A stretch of 64,000 nucleotides of DNA, taken from Hygrophila difformis. Lineage: Eukaryota; Streptophyta; Magnoliopsida; Lamiales; Acanthaceae. The DNA lies in assembly GCA_030278955.1 (NCBI GenBank), contig JAOANR010000012.1, positions 1,453,858 through 1,517,857 of the forward strand, written 5' to 3'. The notes below the pieces were generated by a model. It worked only from the letters and a program-made list of their open reading frames with translations. It had not been told where the DNA came from and did no database searches. Positions 22,649-32,150 of this stretch are shown here, piece after piece. The position numbers and the translations under genes are program-made. Position 1 is the stretch's first letter. The number at the start of each line of letters is the position of its first letter.

Positions 22649-23298
22649 TGTAAACACGTGAAATTTATTCGCCACTAAAAATGCGACACGTGGAAATTTA
22701 AATATTAATTTAATTATTTTTAGGCATTTTAAATAAATTAAATGCTTGAAATAATTATTTAATATTTATTGGGTCATTTGGATCCATCAAGCCAAATGGA
22801 TTTAATTATGTTGGGCTAATGTGAACAAGTCCAAATGAAAGACTCACAAGTCTCATGGCCTAATGGATGCTCGAAGCAGGCCAACCCAAGAAAATTAATC
22901 AGTGTGAACAAGCCCAGATGAAAGGCCCACATGCTCACTGACCCGATAGAAATGTGGGTTGGACCAGCCCATCGATTGGTCCATCATCCACAAACCCTAT
23001 GATTTTCCCTCTATAAATAGAGGCACCCTGTCACATATTGGAGACACGACTACTCCATACACTTTTCACTTCCAGACACACCCTCTCAAGACCCATACAC
23101 TTGAGATCTACAGCAACAAAACGCTGCAGAAATTCCAAGAAGCCGAAGAAGAAGCATAAAAGCATCTTGACGTCTTCAAGGTTGGAGGAATCAAAGGAGT
23201 AACAGAAGTCGAACACTCATATCGTTTGATATTCTTAAATTTCTTATATTCTTGTAAATTGTAGACACTTTGATTGTGAATTAATAAAATTATTTGCA
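22649..23298 (+). repeat. 3' LTR of the Tat-clade element
   Basis: Starts TGTAAACACGTG after a polypurine tract and ends AATTATTTGCA, about 650 bp. A TATA box lies at 23012-23019. The flanks (GCATC left, GTTGA right) do not match, as expected for a 3' LTR rather than a solo LTR. Confidence 0.8.
23012..23019 (+). promoter_or_regulatory. TATA box of the Tat LTR
   Basis: TATAAATA in the context CCCTCTATAAATAGAGGC, 364 bp into the LTR. Confidence 0.7.
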
Positions 23299-23384
23299 GT
23301 TGACTGTGAAATGTACCTGCCATCACTTCTCCTTGTGCAGACACGTCCGCTTGGTTAACCACATTGAGCCTCCCCATAGGAAGT
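23299..23384 (-). pseudogene. Scrap of layer-0 gypsy gag/pol
   Basis: Read on the minus strand it gives a short peptide of the gypsy gag-protease linker type (ending VMAGTFHSQ). It is trapped between the Tat 3' LTR (23298) and the 5.9-kb-LTR element (23385). Its natural continuation is the gag at 38071-39318, on the far side of the inserted element. It is the link that shows both elements landed in the same older gypsy copy. Confidence 0.6.
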
Positions 23385-26153
23385 TGAAACTTTTGACAAA
23401 TTTCATTAACACGAGTATTTTTCAATAAAATATATCAGGATTGAATTTATTAAAATGAAAAGAATTATGATTCGCGGGAAAGGGGTTTAAGGATATATTA
23501 AGAGTGCCACTTTTTATTACTCAGGTGGGGTGCTTTTAATTTCAAATGGCGCTGCAGTCCTCTCATGTCATGAAACTTTTGACAAGTCTCATGGTACAAC
23601 CGGGATAGATTGACTTTCAGCCTGTCACACTGAAGGTCCCCGGCATATGTGCCATGATACTTCTCATGATTTCATGTCATGAGATTACCTACCATGAAAC
23701 TTTCGGCAGATTCCCACTACATGAGTATTTTCTGAAAAATCACATTTTTATTTACTCGTGCTAAGAAACTGTGCCCCCGAAAGCGCACGGAGTCAAAAAT
23801 TGCAGTATTTATAGTAAGTACCGGATCGTTCACTGGAGGATGTGCGATGGAAGCAGGGCCCACGCCGTTTACTAAGATTTTCCACTCGGTTACTCGATTC
23901 GAGTTTGTGATTGACTATCAACTACTTGACAGAATTTAAACTAGATTATGAAAGCAATTAAAATGAAGCAGATAAAATTATTCTATAAAGCGGATTAAAT
24001 TTAATCTAAGGAAGCAATAAAATTATTCTAGGAAAGCGGTTAAAATTATCTAAGAAAGCAGATTTAAATTATGACAGAAGGGACAGGAAGAAAAGAATAA
24101 AGATTGGACAAGATTCAGATGAAACATAGTTAAACTTCCATTTTATTACACAGATCTTAGCTTGGGATAATCCGTCAGTTAGCTAATTCTCATGCTCTCT
24201 ATACCATGTTCCCTTTAACAGACAGGTACTTACAGCAAGAGTTTACATGCTCTTAAGAAAAAAAATTCTAAGATACCACAGACGCATAACTACCCTTGCA
24301 ATGCATTGCTAAGGTATGTTAATTATCTGTGGTGGACAAGCAACACCTGACACATCATTAGTTGAAGTGTCAAGTACTGCTATCATTCCCCCATGTCACG
24401 CCCAAAGATTCTAATCAAGCCCTGAACTATCCCTTAACTATCAGTCCTAGTAGCAGTTACACAACTCTCAATACAACCGAGTGACCTCTAGAGAAAGTAG
24501 TTAAAAGAAAGCGGTAAAAGAAAGCGGTAAAGAAAGCATTTAAAATCCTATCACTCGGAGGTTTTTGAAAGTCTGACCCTGGTAGTAAAAGAAAGCCCCC
24601 AGTCAGAATGACCGGATGTGGATCAAGAATTCCCTATTCTCGGTGAACCGCTCGCAGTGTTCACTTCTCGTCGGGTGGTTATGAGATACAAACTAATGAA
24701 ACGAACTAATAAATTAGTTCGTTCCGGATGCACTCACTCAGGACTCAAAAATAGGCTTTGGCAGAAGAAGATAGCAGTTGAAAAAATACTCAACCCTACC
24801 TTAGAAAATATCCAAGGCCCGAATGTTGTTCCTCTAGTGTTATCTATCACACCTTGTCGGAATCCAAGTGGAATCTGACCCAGTGCAATATTTAATACAA
24901 GATTTCCAACAAACAGCAATTTTGGAAAATAATAAATCTGAAAATCATTCCCTATCAGGTACTAGACTCTCAATAAGAACACAGACCCTTTCAGTCTAGG
25001 CGAGACCTAATCGCTGACTCTGCTTCTAATTTCCCAAAATCAATCCCCAGTCGGATGTGAATTAGTCATAACTGTGGAATTTATCCCTTACTAAGATCCG
25101 GTTTTTATAAAGGAATTTTTGTTGGAAATTTATTATGAGACATCTGATTTAAATCATGACTTCTATGTCCAAGGGAAGGATCCCAAAATAATAATGACCA
25201 CAATATCTACATAATAATATCATGCATAAATTTATAAGGAAGTGTAAAATTAAATAACCCAAAATATAAGGTGGGTTTAGACAGAAGTTGACACACAGAG
25301 ATGGAATAGCCGGAGATGAGAAGAATTTATTGGCTAAAAAGATGGCAAAACGATTGGGTGGACTGCAAACATCTGCTGTCCAATTTCCCTCTCATTTGGA
25401 TGGAATGATTTTTAGACAGAAAGGAATTCCAAGTGACGGTGACCGCCGTCATTCAGCTCCCTTTTGTCTGTGAATAGAAGAAAAACCCACATATTTTCTT
25501 GTTGTAATAATTCTCAAATAATGTTGGTCGACATCATTTACTAATACTACAACTTGAATTCAGGTTTTGAAATTAAGATAAAGAGAATAAAACTGTATCC
25601 GGATAGGAGTCAGCTGAGCAGCTATTATAATCCCGGATGGACGAACCGCCAAGGCTTCCACCGGCCACTATCCAGACCAAGCAAAATAACATCTAATAAT
25701 TAATATACAGACCACGAGCTAGTTATCCGTGTGGGAATACCCGCCAACATTAATCTGGTATATTCCTTATTAGCTGTTTCACACAACACGGAAAAGACAA
25801 AATAAATAAATAAAAGAAAATATTTTTGGGTCATCTTGTATGAGAGACATTGGTTTCTCATGCAAGGATATGGAATTGATTCCATATTCACTCTTTATGT
25901 CTAAATAATCACTCATTCCATAATTAATTAATTACAGTCCGGATTATATACTTAGATCATTAGAGTTTAATCATTTGTAGAAAAATCTTTTAATGGAAAA
26001 TTGAACAAAGTTCTTTATATCAAATTAATCATGGGTTGAGATCATTGGATTTCAACCTCAAAATGTTAATATAAAGGTTCAATTAATTAATGGAGTGAGA
26101 TGAAGAATAAAAATTGGCAACAAGGTGCCACTTTGTCGTGGAATAGAATTTGT

Positions 26154-26809
26154 GTCGCGGACCATGGGTCCGCGACAAGGGTTTCGCGACAAAGGGGTGG
26201 GAAATAAGAGGAATTAATATTTTGAAAATTAGAGTTTGTTTTGTCGCTAAGCAGAAATTTTGTCGCGGAACATGGTTCCGCGACAAAGGGGGTATAGCGA
26301 CAAAGGGGTTGAAAATTGGTAAGGACATAATTTCTGGTCGCGGAACAAGGATTTTGTCGCGGTACGTGGTTCCGCGACAAAGATTCCGCGACAGAGTCCT
26401 CCCAGAGTAAAATTACAAGTATTTGGGTGCTTGGTCGCTAATCAAGGATTTTGTCGCGGAACGTGGTTCCGCGACAAGAGTTGCATCGCGACCAAGGGGT
26501 TTCAAAAATTAATGGCAAGGCATAATTTTCTGTCTCGGAATAAAATTTTGTCGCGAAACGTGGTTCCGCGACAAGGGTATTCCGCGACAAAAGCCATGCA
26601 GACAAAATGCAAGAATTTGGTCCTTTGTCGCTAAACATGGATTTTGTCGCGGAACGTGGTTCCGCGACAAAGGTTGCATCGCGACAAAGGGTTTTAAAGT
26701 TTATAAAAATTTTGGCAGCATAACCCCTAATATTGCATTACATGGGTGTGCGTTGTGATCCGTGGGATCACAACGGGAAAAATTACGTTGCAACCCGTGG
26801 GGTTGCAAC
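26154..26809 (-). repeat. Periodic dyad array (LTR copy A), 8 dyads
   Basis: Cores at 26154, 26262, 26356, 26453, 26550 and 26646 (23 nt each; spacings 108, 94, 97, 97, 96). Two further 23-nt dyads with different stems follow at 26752-26774 (stem GTTGTGATCC) and 26787-26809 (stem GTTGCAACCC). Six of the eight have a 10-bp stem and a GTG loop on the plus strand or a close variant; two have ATG. The copy at 26154 has ACC/GGT where others have AAC/GTT, so both arms changed together. Confidence 0.95.
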
Positions 26810-27366
26810 GTGATGCAATACAATATAGGAAATGCAATTTTAAAATAAATATGCACAAACATTTTAATAACATCCCTTTCTAGATTTATTATACTAGAAC
26901 TAAAAATAAAATAAAATAAAACAACATCCAAAATAAAAAGAAAAATAAAAGCAACTACTAAACTAAAAAGCAAGATAAAACACACTGGAACAAAAATCTG
27001 AAAAAGATAAACTAAGCTAATAAACCTATCAAGGGATAATATCAAATGATTATGCATTTATTAAAATAAGGAAAGCAATAAAACCTAACTACAATACCAA
27101 AACATGGTTCAACATACACCCATTAATTAAGTGTTTGAAACCCACAAACTACAAAATATAAAACTGGAAAAATAAAAGTGAACACTAGCTACACTAATTT
27201 ATTACAAAGCATAAATTAAAGCTAAGCTAAAATCTACATCTACATTGCATAAAAATAAACTAAACTACCTACTCTAACCTATTTTTGGAGAGCACAGTGG
27301 TGCCTCCAAAGAACAGTGAAAATAAACTATAGTGTAGCTAGGTTACTGTTCAAGGGGGTGTGAGGA

Positions 27367-27377
27367 TATATTTATAG
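27367..27377 (-). promoter_or_regulatory. TATA box of LTR copy A
   Basis: Minus strand CTATAAATATA. Upstream on the minus strand are TGGGCC words (about 27395-27415) and the U3 dyad cluster, the same order as in the LTR at 6412-11120. The twin in copy B is at 36140-36150. Confidence 0.75.
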
Positions 27378-27417
27378 ATGAGTAGGAAAGCCCTAGGCCC
27401 ATTAGAGGCCCACCTGG

Positions 27418-27835
27418 TCGCTAAACAATTGTTTTGTCGCGGAACAAATTGGCTAGGGACAAAACACTTTTTAGCTCCAAGATGGCGCCCAGGAGGGGCG
27501 GGAGCTCGAGGTCCGAGGGGAAGAAGACGAAAATCCATACTTGCGGGAGCAGAGGTCCCTGGAGCTTCCACTAGATTCAGGGGAATTTGAAAAAAGGGGG
27601 TGGGTCGCGTGAGAGCTGCATTTTTCTCTCACTGGCGCGGAGTAGGGTTGTCGCGGTAGGCTGTCTCTGTCGGGGAAGACTTTGTCGCGGTCGCGGTACA
27701 CTTTGTCGCGGAACATTGTTCCGCGACACAATTTTTGTGTCTTACTCCTCTCACAGTCGCGGAGCAATTTTCTGGGCGCGGAGCATTTTTTTGGTCGCGG
27801 AGCACTTGGTCGCGATGTACTACTCCGCGACAAAG
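27418..27835 (-). repeat. U3 dyad cluster (LTR copy A)
   Basis: Half-sites GTCGCGG and TCCGCGAC in several spacings, with one perfect 23-nt dyad at 27705-27727 (loop ATT) and an imperfect one near 27811-27833. It ends about 45 bp from the TATA box on the promoter side. Confidence 0.85.
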
Positions 27836-28149
27836 ATTTAATTTTCTCTTTCTCCTCTTTCTTTTCTCTTTCATTCATCCTCTTTCCTCCATTTCTTTCC
27901 TCCATTTTCGTTTCTTTCTTTCCCCAAATTTCTCTCTTCCAGTTTTCTTCTTCTTCTATTCTTTCATCTTCTTCGTGTTCTTCGTTCTTCTTCTCACAGA
28001 TTTAAATTTCTTCTCCATCCTTCTCCTCCTCCATTTTCTTTCCTCGTTCCATTTCTCTGTCTCTCTCGTTTCTTTTTCTTTGTTCGTCTTCCTTCTCCAT
28101 TTTCGTTTTCAGTTTTCCAATTTTTCTTGCTTCGTTTTTCTTCAATCGA

Positions 28150-28760
28150 GGGCTGCCGAGGCGCTGGGGTGACGGCCAGAGATGGAAGCGCCTCGTGGTG
28201 TTGGGGGAAGGGAGATACGGCGGAGGCAGGTGGTCGGAGTGGCGACTGGAGGTGATGAAGATGGGGGGCGGAGCAGCGGTTGCTCGGTGGCCGCTGGGGT
28301 GTTGGAGAAGGTAGGGGCTGCCGGAGATGGAGAGATGGTGGAGATGGGTTGCGATAGTGGTTGGGCTTGGAAAATGGAGGGGGATGGGTTGGCCGGATGT
28401 GGTGGCTGGATGTGGGCGAGGGAGGTGGAAATGGTGGTGTGGATGCGTTGGCGGTGGTTGAGGAGGCGGAAGGCGGCGGCCGGACGGAGATGGATGACTG
28501 TGGATGGAGGCGGCGGAGGTGTGGAGGGTTTGGTTTGATTTTGGGATTTTGTGGTGTTGGAAGGGTGGTGGCCGCCGGTGGCTGATGAGGATGGGATTGG
28601 TGGTGGTGAAATGGGCGGAAATGGGGGCTGTTTGGTGTTGGTCGGAGATGGTGAGGGTGGTCGGAAATGGGTGGCCGGCGGCGAGGCGGCGGCGGCGGCG
28701 CAGTGGCGGCGGCTAGGGTTAGGGTTAGGGTTGATGGTTGTAATGGTATTGGGCTTGTGG
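28150..28760. other. GC-rich block with telomere-like repeat in LTR copy A
   Basis: A C/T-rich tract (27840-28140) is followed by a GC-rich G-heavy block full of GGCGG and GGTGG words, ending in TAGGGTTAGGGTTAGGGTT near 28712-28731. On the plus strand the order C/T-rich leader then ATG (28182) looks like a gene start, but the frames are Gly/Arg/Trp-rich and not recognisable. It is absent from the LTR at 6412-11120, so it was gained in this lineage or lost in the other. The twin in copy B is at about 36923-37533. Confidence 0.6.
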
Positions 28761-30775
28761 GTGTTGGATTGGGCTAGAATTAATGGTTGGAGTGGGCTTT
28801 GATGTGGTTTGGGCTGATGGACTCAAACTCTTGGACTGGACCAAATTAAACTAAAACACCTGCAATTAATTAAACTGGATTAGTGGACCAATTTATTTAA
28901 TTAAGGCAGAAAATAGAAATAAAACGAAACATAGAAAAATAAATATATACATCAAAATATGAAATAAAATAATAATATAAGTATATTTATTTCCACTTGA
29001 TTATTTGGCTAGTGATTCGTTTAATGGACCCGTGTTCCACCGAACAAATATTACTAGACCATAATTATCAAATGTGGGATTTTTGATATTTTTATCATGT
29101 TTTTGGGTTTTTTAATATAAATTTAATAAAATAACAATATTTTTGTATTTTTCAATACCAGCTTATTATTTATACAAATTTGCATATATCTGTCAAATTC
29201 AACTGCTTTCTTATTTAAATAAGACCGGAATGCGATCAAATGTCCGTATTAGACACGGAAATAGATTGAAAATAATGGTCAATTTTGGCCATTATCAACA
29301 TCCTCACATTTAATACTGATCGTCCCCGAGCAGTCAGAGTCAATGTTTCTAAGAACACGGACTCTACATATTCAATTTATTTCCGTGGCTTCAAAAATTT
29401 CATTCTTTTTAGATTGGGATAAGACAATCAAAAACTACAAGTATTAAATTCCCTTGATTGCAGTGTTTAATAAAATGATACTTGCTCACTATATCGGGCC
29501 TACAAATCAGTCATTATTGATAATTCTTCATGAACATCATGTTTAGAAAAATTCATTGATTTAATTCTAGAATTAAAGTATGACATGAACATAATTAAAA
29601 GCAGAGCCACACATATAGTAGAAACGGAAATTTCACTCACTCTCAAAAAGGGGTTTTATCAATGAGCACTCATAATCAAATTTAATTAAATTATCCCATA
29701 AGCTTGCAATTGGACCAACTCGCCACCGGCTCATTTCTTCAAATCGAGATCATGAGGTCTTATTCAAGGGTTGTAACGGGGCATACGGTTGTAACATTTG
29801 GTAGGAAAGGGAAATTATTGGGCTAAGAAGTGGCAAGAATTAATATTATCATAACTTGGCATATTTAATTAAAATTCATGATCATCAATGTTTATTCTTC
29901 TCTTTTTTTTTTGTGGTTTTCTTTTTCTATTGCATGACATTAGACTATGTCTAATTTGCTTTGTCAATTGCAATTTATTTGTGTTGAATTGAATTGAATT
30001 CAACATTTTCTTCTTCTCTTTTTTTTTATTTTTTTTTTTTGATCGGATTTTTGAATACCGATTGAAATTTTTGTTGATGATCAAAAATTGGAATGCCTTG
30101 ATAAAATTCATTCTTGCCCACTTGGGTTTGAATTTTTTTTTTTTTTTTGGTCTTTTTGAAGGCTAGGAAGAATATAGAGGGTTTCGAAGAAAAATGAGGC
30201 TTAAGGCTCAAATTGGTTAATCCTAAAGGAAAAATATTTTTGGGTTTGGATTTCAAAAGAAGGCCAAAATTTGGGGTTCTAGGTGCCTCGATCATATGCC
30301 CGATTTTTGGGAATATGGCACGGTCTTGAATCGGTCCCAATCGCAAGTTCTAGTTTCCTTTAATCAAAATGATTTTCACACATCAAAGAAAAGAATGAGT
30401 AAAAATGACTCATGGCTCAAATCTCACATGGAATGGTTCATTCATGTCATACAATATTCTTAAATATAATCTTTGAAAATTTCTTACACTCTATTCAATT
30501 AAATTCTCAACATGAGGACTCATTACCCAACAAGATGATTATATCATTAAATTTTTATAGCTCAAAACCTCAAAAATTCATATCATGCATGTCTTCAATA
30601 TATTATCCCAATTTAAAAGTTTGAAAATTTAATCATAAACCAAAATCTCATATGCGAACTTAAACAGAGTTATGCATACTTTGCACTGGATTTAAATATA
30701 AAATAATAATAATAAAATTAAACAAAAAGAAAAGAAAAATAACACTTTTTTTTTAAAGTGAAGAATCAACATCCT

Positions 30776-30802
30776 CACATTTTGAGCCTTGCTCGAAATG
30801 TG
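30776..30802 (-). repeat. Hairpin + TGTGAGGATGTTGA module, LARD copy 3
   Basis: CACATTT.GAGC pairs with GCTC.AAATGTG around a 3-nt loop (one mismatch), followed on the minus strand by GAGGATGTTGATT. It is the most diverged of the three interior copies. Confidence 0.7.
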
Positions 30803-31285
30803 AGTAAATCAATTCCTACTTAAACAAATTATCAAAATCAAAATAAAATAAAAGAGGAGGGAGGGAGGGAGAAAATATTAACATAAAGGATAGGAAAAAT
30901 AATTCCGATAGCCTTTTTCGTCAAACCAATTAAATGTTCAACGATTTTGGCTGTGTGTGATCGTTTGGTTCGTCGAACAAGGCGATTGTTCGATGCCCAA
31001 TACTTAAGAAAAATTCTGATTTTCATCAAAATTGTTCAATCACATTTTAAAATTTAATCTACCATATTTACTTGCATAAATTTGGTCGGATTAATTCTGT
31101 TCTTATAAAAGTTATTCCGGATTTTAAATTGCTTTAAATTCCAAGAATACTTTCAAGTAATCACAGAATCGATCCAACCGGGAACCTGTTTTGCAGCTTT
31201 AATTTTCTTTTTGGTGGTTCCACAAATTCCTGCAAAGTAAACACAGAAGAAGTTATCGGGTTTTCTCAAAAATATCAACATCCTC

Positions 31286-31313
31286 ACATTTAGAGTATTA
31301 GTACTCTAAATGT
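31286..31313 (-). repeat. Hairpin + TGTGAGGATGTTGA module, LARD copy 2
   Basis: ACATTTAGAGT stem with 6-nt loop and perfect complement; minus-strand continuation GAGGATGTTGATA, then ACTTTGCAG about 50 bp on. Confidence 0.8.
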
Positions 31314-31528
31314 GATTCAATTGACTAACACCCAAATTATTTAATAATATGCACAAGAGATATAAATACATATAAATATATATATATATATGATTTTGAC
31401 TTGCAGAAAATTAGGTTGGATCAATTCTGTGCTTGTGAAAATTATTCCGGATTTTATATTTCTTTAAATTCCGGATATAATCTTTGGTCAATTACAGAAC
31501 TAATCCAACCGGGAACCTCTTTAGATGC

Positions 31529-31735
31529 TCAGTCGGGACAGGGGCGACGGAAAGTGAGATGATGGCCGTGGCTTGTCCGATGGTGGTGAGCACTTGGTAG
31601 TCCGAAGATCTGCTGCTCCATTTGTTGTTTCACCAGTGATGAGGGTTTCCCCAGCGCAGTGGTGGTGTTGAGGTGGATGAGCGATGGAGCAGCGGTTGAG
31701 CTTCGTGGTCCGGATGTGGTGGAGATGACAAACAC
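31529..31735 (-). other. Small ORF, 68 codons, unknown
   Basis: An ORF downstream of the first acceptor-like site in the LARD interior. The peptide is Ser/Thr/His-rich (contains KQQMEQQIFGLPSAHHHR) and is not recognised. It occupies GC-richer DNA than its surroundings and lies where the related element has module-1 sequence, so it could be a captured exon fragment. It might equally be chance. Confidence 0.3.
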
Positions 31736-31774
31736 GTGAGTCTCACGTGTTGTGCAATTTACAATTGCGAATTA

Positions 31775-31897
31775 GTGTAGCTCCACTGCTACACTTCTCC
31801 CTTTTTCTTTGATTTTTCGTTTAATTATCCTAGATTTTGCAATTGGCGAGGTGTAATTAAACGAAAAATCAAAGTAGTGTAGCCCCAATGCTACACT
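31775..31897. repeat. Nested palindrome
   Basis: Outer parts are two small palindromes, AGTGTAGC-(6 nt)-GCTACACT types, at about 31775-31796 and 31874-31897. Between them a perfect 21-bp inverted repeat (31807-31827 with 31854-31874, containing TTTTTCGTTTAATTA) is separated by 26 bp. The whole 120 bp can fold as one branched hairpin. It may be a small foldback insertion. Confidence 0.8.
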
Positions 31898-31994
31898 TCC
31901 ACATTTAACTCCGTACACCAATTTCGGTGGCTCCATGATTCCTGCAAGACAAAATACCCAATTGGTTAGGTTTTCCCCTCAAATCAACATCCTC

Positions 31995-32022
31995 ACATTT
32001 AGAGTCTTAGTACTCTAAATGT
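31995..32022 (-). repeat. Hairpin + TGTGAGGATGTTGA module, LARD copy 1
   Basis: Identical over its 28-nt hairpin to the copy at 2097-2124, including the loop, and followed on the minus strand by the same GAGGATGTTGATT. GTCTTGCAG follows about 50 bp on. This identity stands out because the sequences around it are clearly diverged between the two elements. Confidence 0.85.
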
Positions 32023-32132
32023 TTAATTGATTTGAGGGTACTTCTCTGTTCTGAAATAAATACACTAAACTAACACTAAACTAACTATGAGTAATCAGGA
32101 GTGTAATTCTCTTAATAAACGACGCTGCATCC

Positions 32133-32150
32133 TCCCCGGCAACGGCGCCA
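32133..32150 (-). other. Primer binding site, tRNA-Asp type
   Basis: Minus-strand TGGCGCCGTTGCCGGGGA, directly abutting the LTR end at 32151. This is the sequence used by Athila/Calypso-type elements (complement of the tRNA-Asp 3' end). It fixes the orientation and shows that the left flank of copy B is the inner side of the 5' LTR. Confidence 0.9.

Larger units (their letters stand above)
11121..23298 (+). mobile_element. Tat-clade Ty3/gypsy retrotransposon, 3' part
   Basis: Plus-strand element whose 5' LTR and gag start lie left of the window, beyond the nested Athila-like insertion. Visible parts: gag end, protease, RT, two RNase H domains, integrase, a post-pol spacer with tandem repeats, an antisense plant-mobile-domain gene, a GC-rich block, and a 650-bp 3' LTR. 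The second, archaeal-type RNase H between the first RNase H and integrase is the signature of the Tat group. The right flank at 23299 is minus-strand gag/pol of another gypsy element, so this element is itself an insertion. Confidence 0.9.
23385..29297 (-). repeat. 3' LTR (copy A) of the LARD-like element
   Basis: In element sense it starts TGATAATGGCC and ends GTCAAAAGTTTCA. It is related along much of its length to the LTR at 6412-11120 but has extra sequence next to U3 (about 27.85-29.0 kb). Inside: end-motif repeats (TGAAACTTT at 23385, 23571, 23695), degenerate 24-bp repeats with AAAGCGGTTAAAATTA (23945-24075), an imperfect palindrome AACGAACTAAT (about 24703-24724), periodic dyads (26154-26809), U3 dyads (27418-27835) and a TATA box (27367). 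No coding capacity of its own is supported. Confidence 0.93.
29298..32150 (-). other. Interior of the LARD-like element
   Basis: 2,853 bp between the LTRs, minus-strand sense: primer site, short leader, three hairpin modules, then 3' non-coding sequence matching 5100-6400 of the Athila-like element, and GTATTAAATGTGAGGATGT before the LTR. Downstream of the first two modules lie acceptor-like sequences (GTCTTGCAG near 31938, ACTTTGCAG near 31229), each followed by GGAGCCACCGAAA or GGAACCACCAAAAAG. No polyprotein gene is present. Confidence 0.85.

Noticed and set aside
28712..28735. Interstitial telomere
   Set aside because: Only about three TTAGGG units, not the plant TTTAGGG type, and located inside an LTR.
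28182..28802. 118-aa and related plus-strand ORFs in both 5.9-kb LTRs
   Set aside because: Gly/Trp/Arg-rich low complexity in G-heavy DNA; identical in both LTRs simply because the LTRs are identical.
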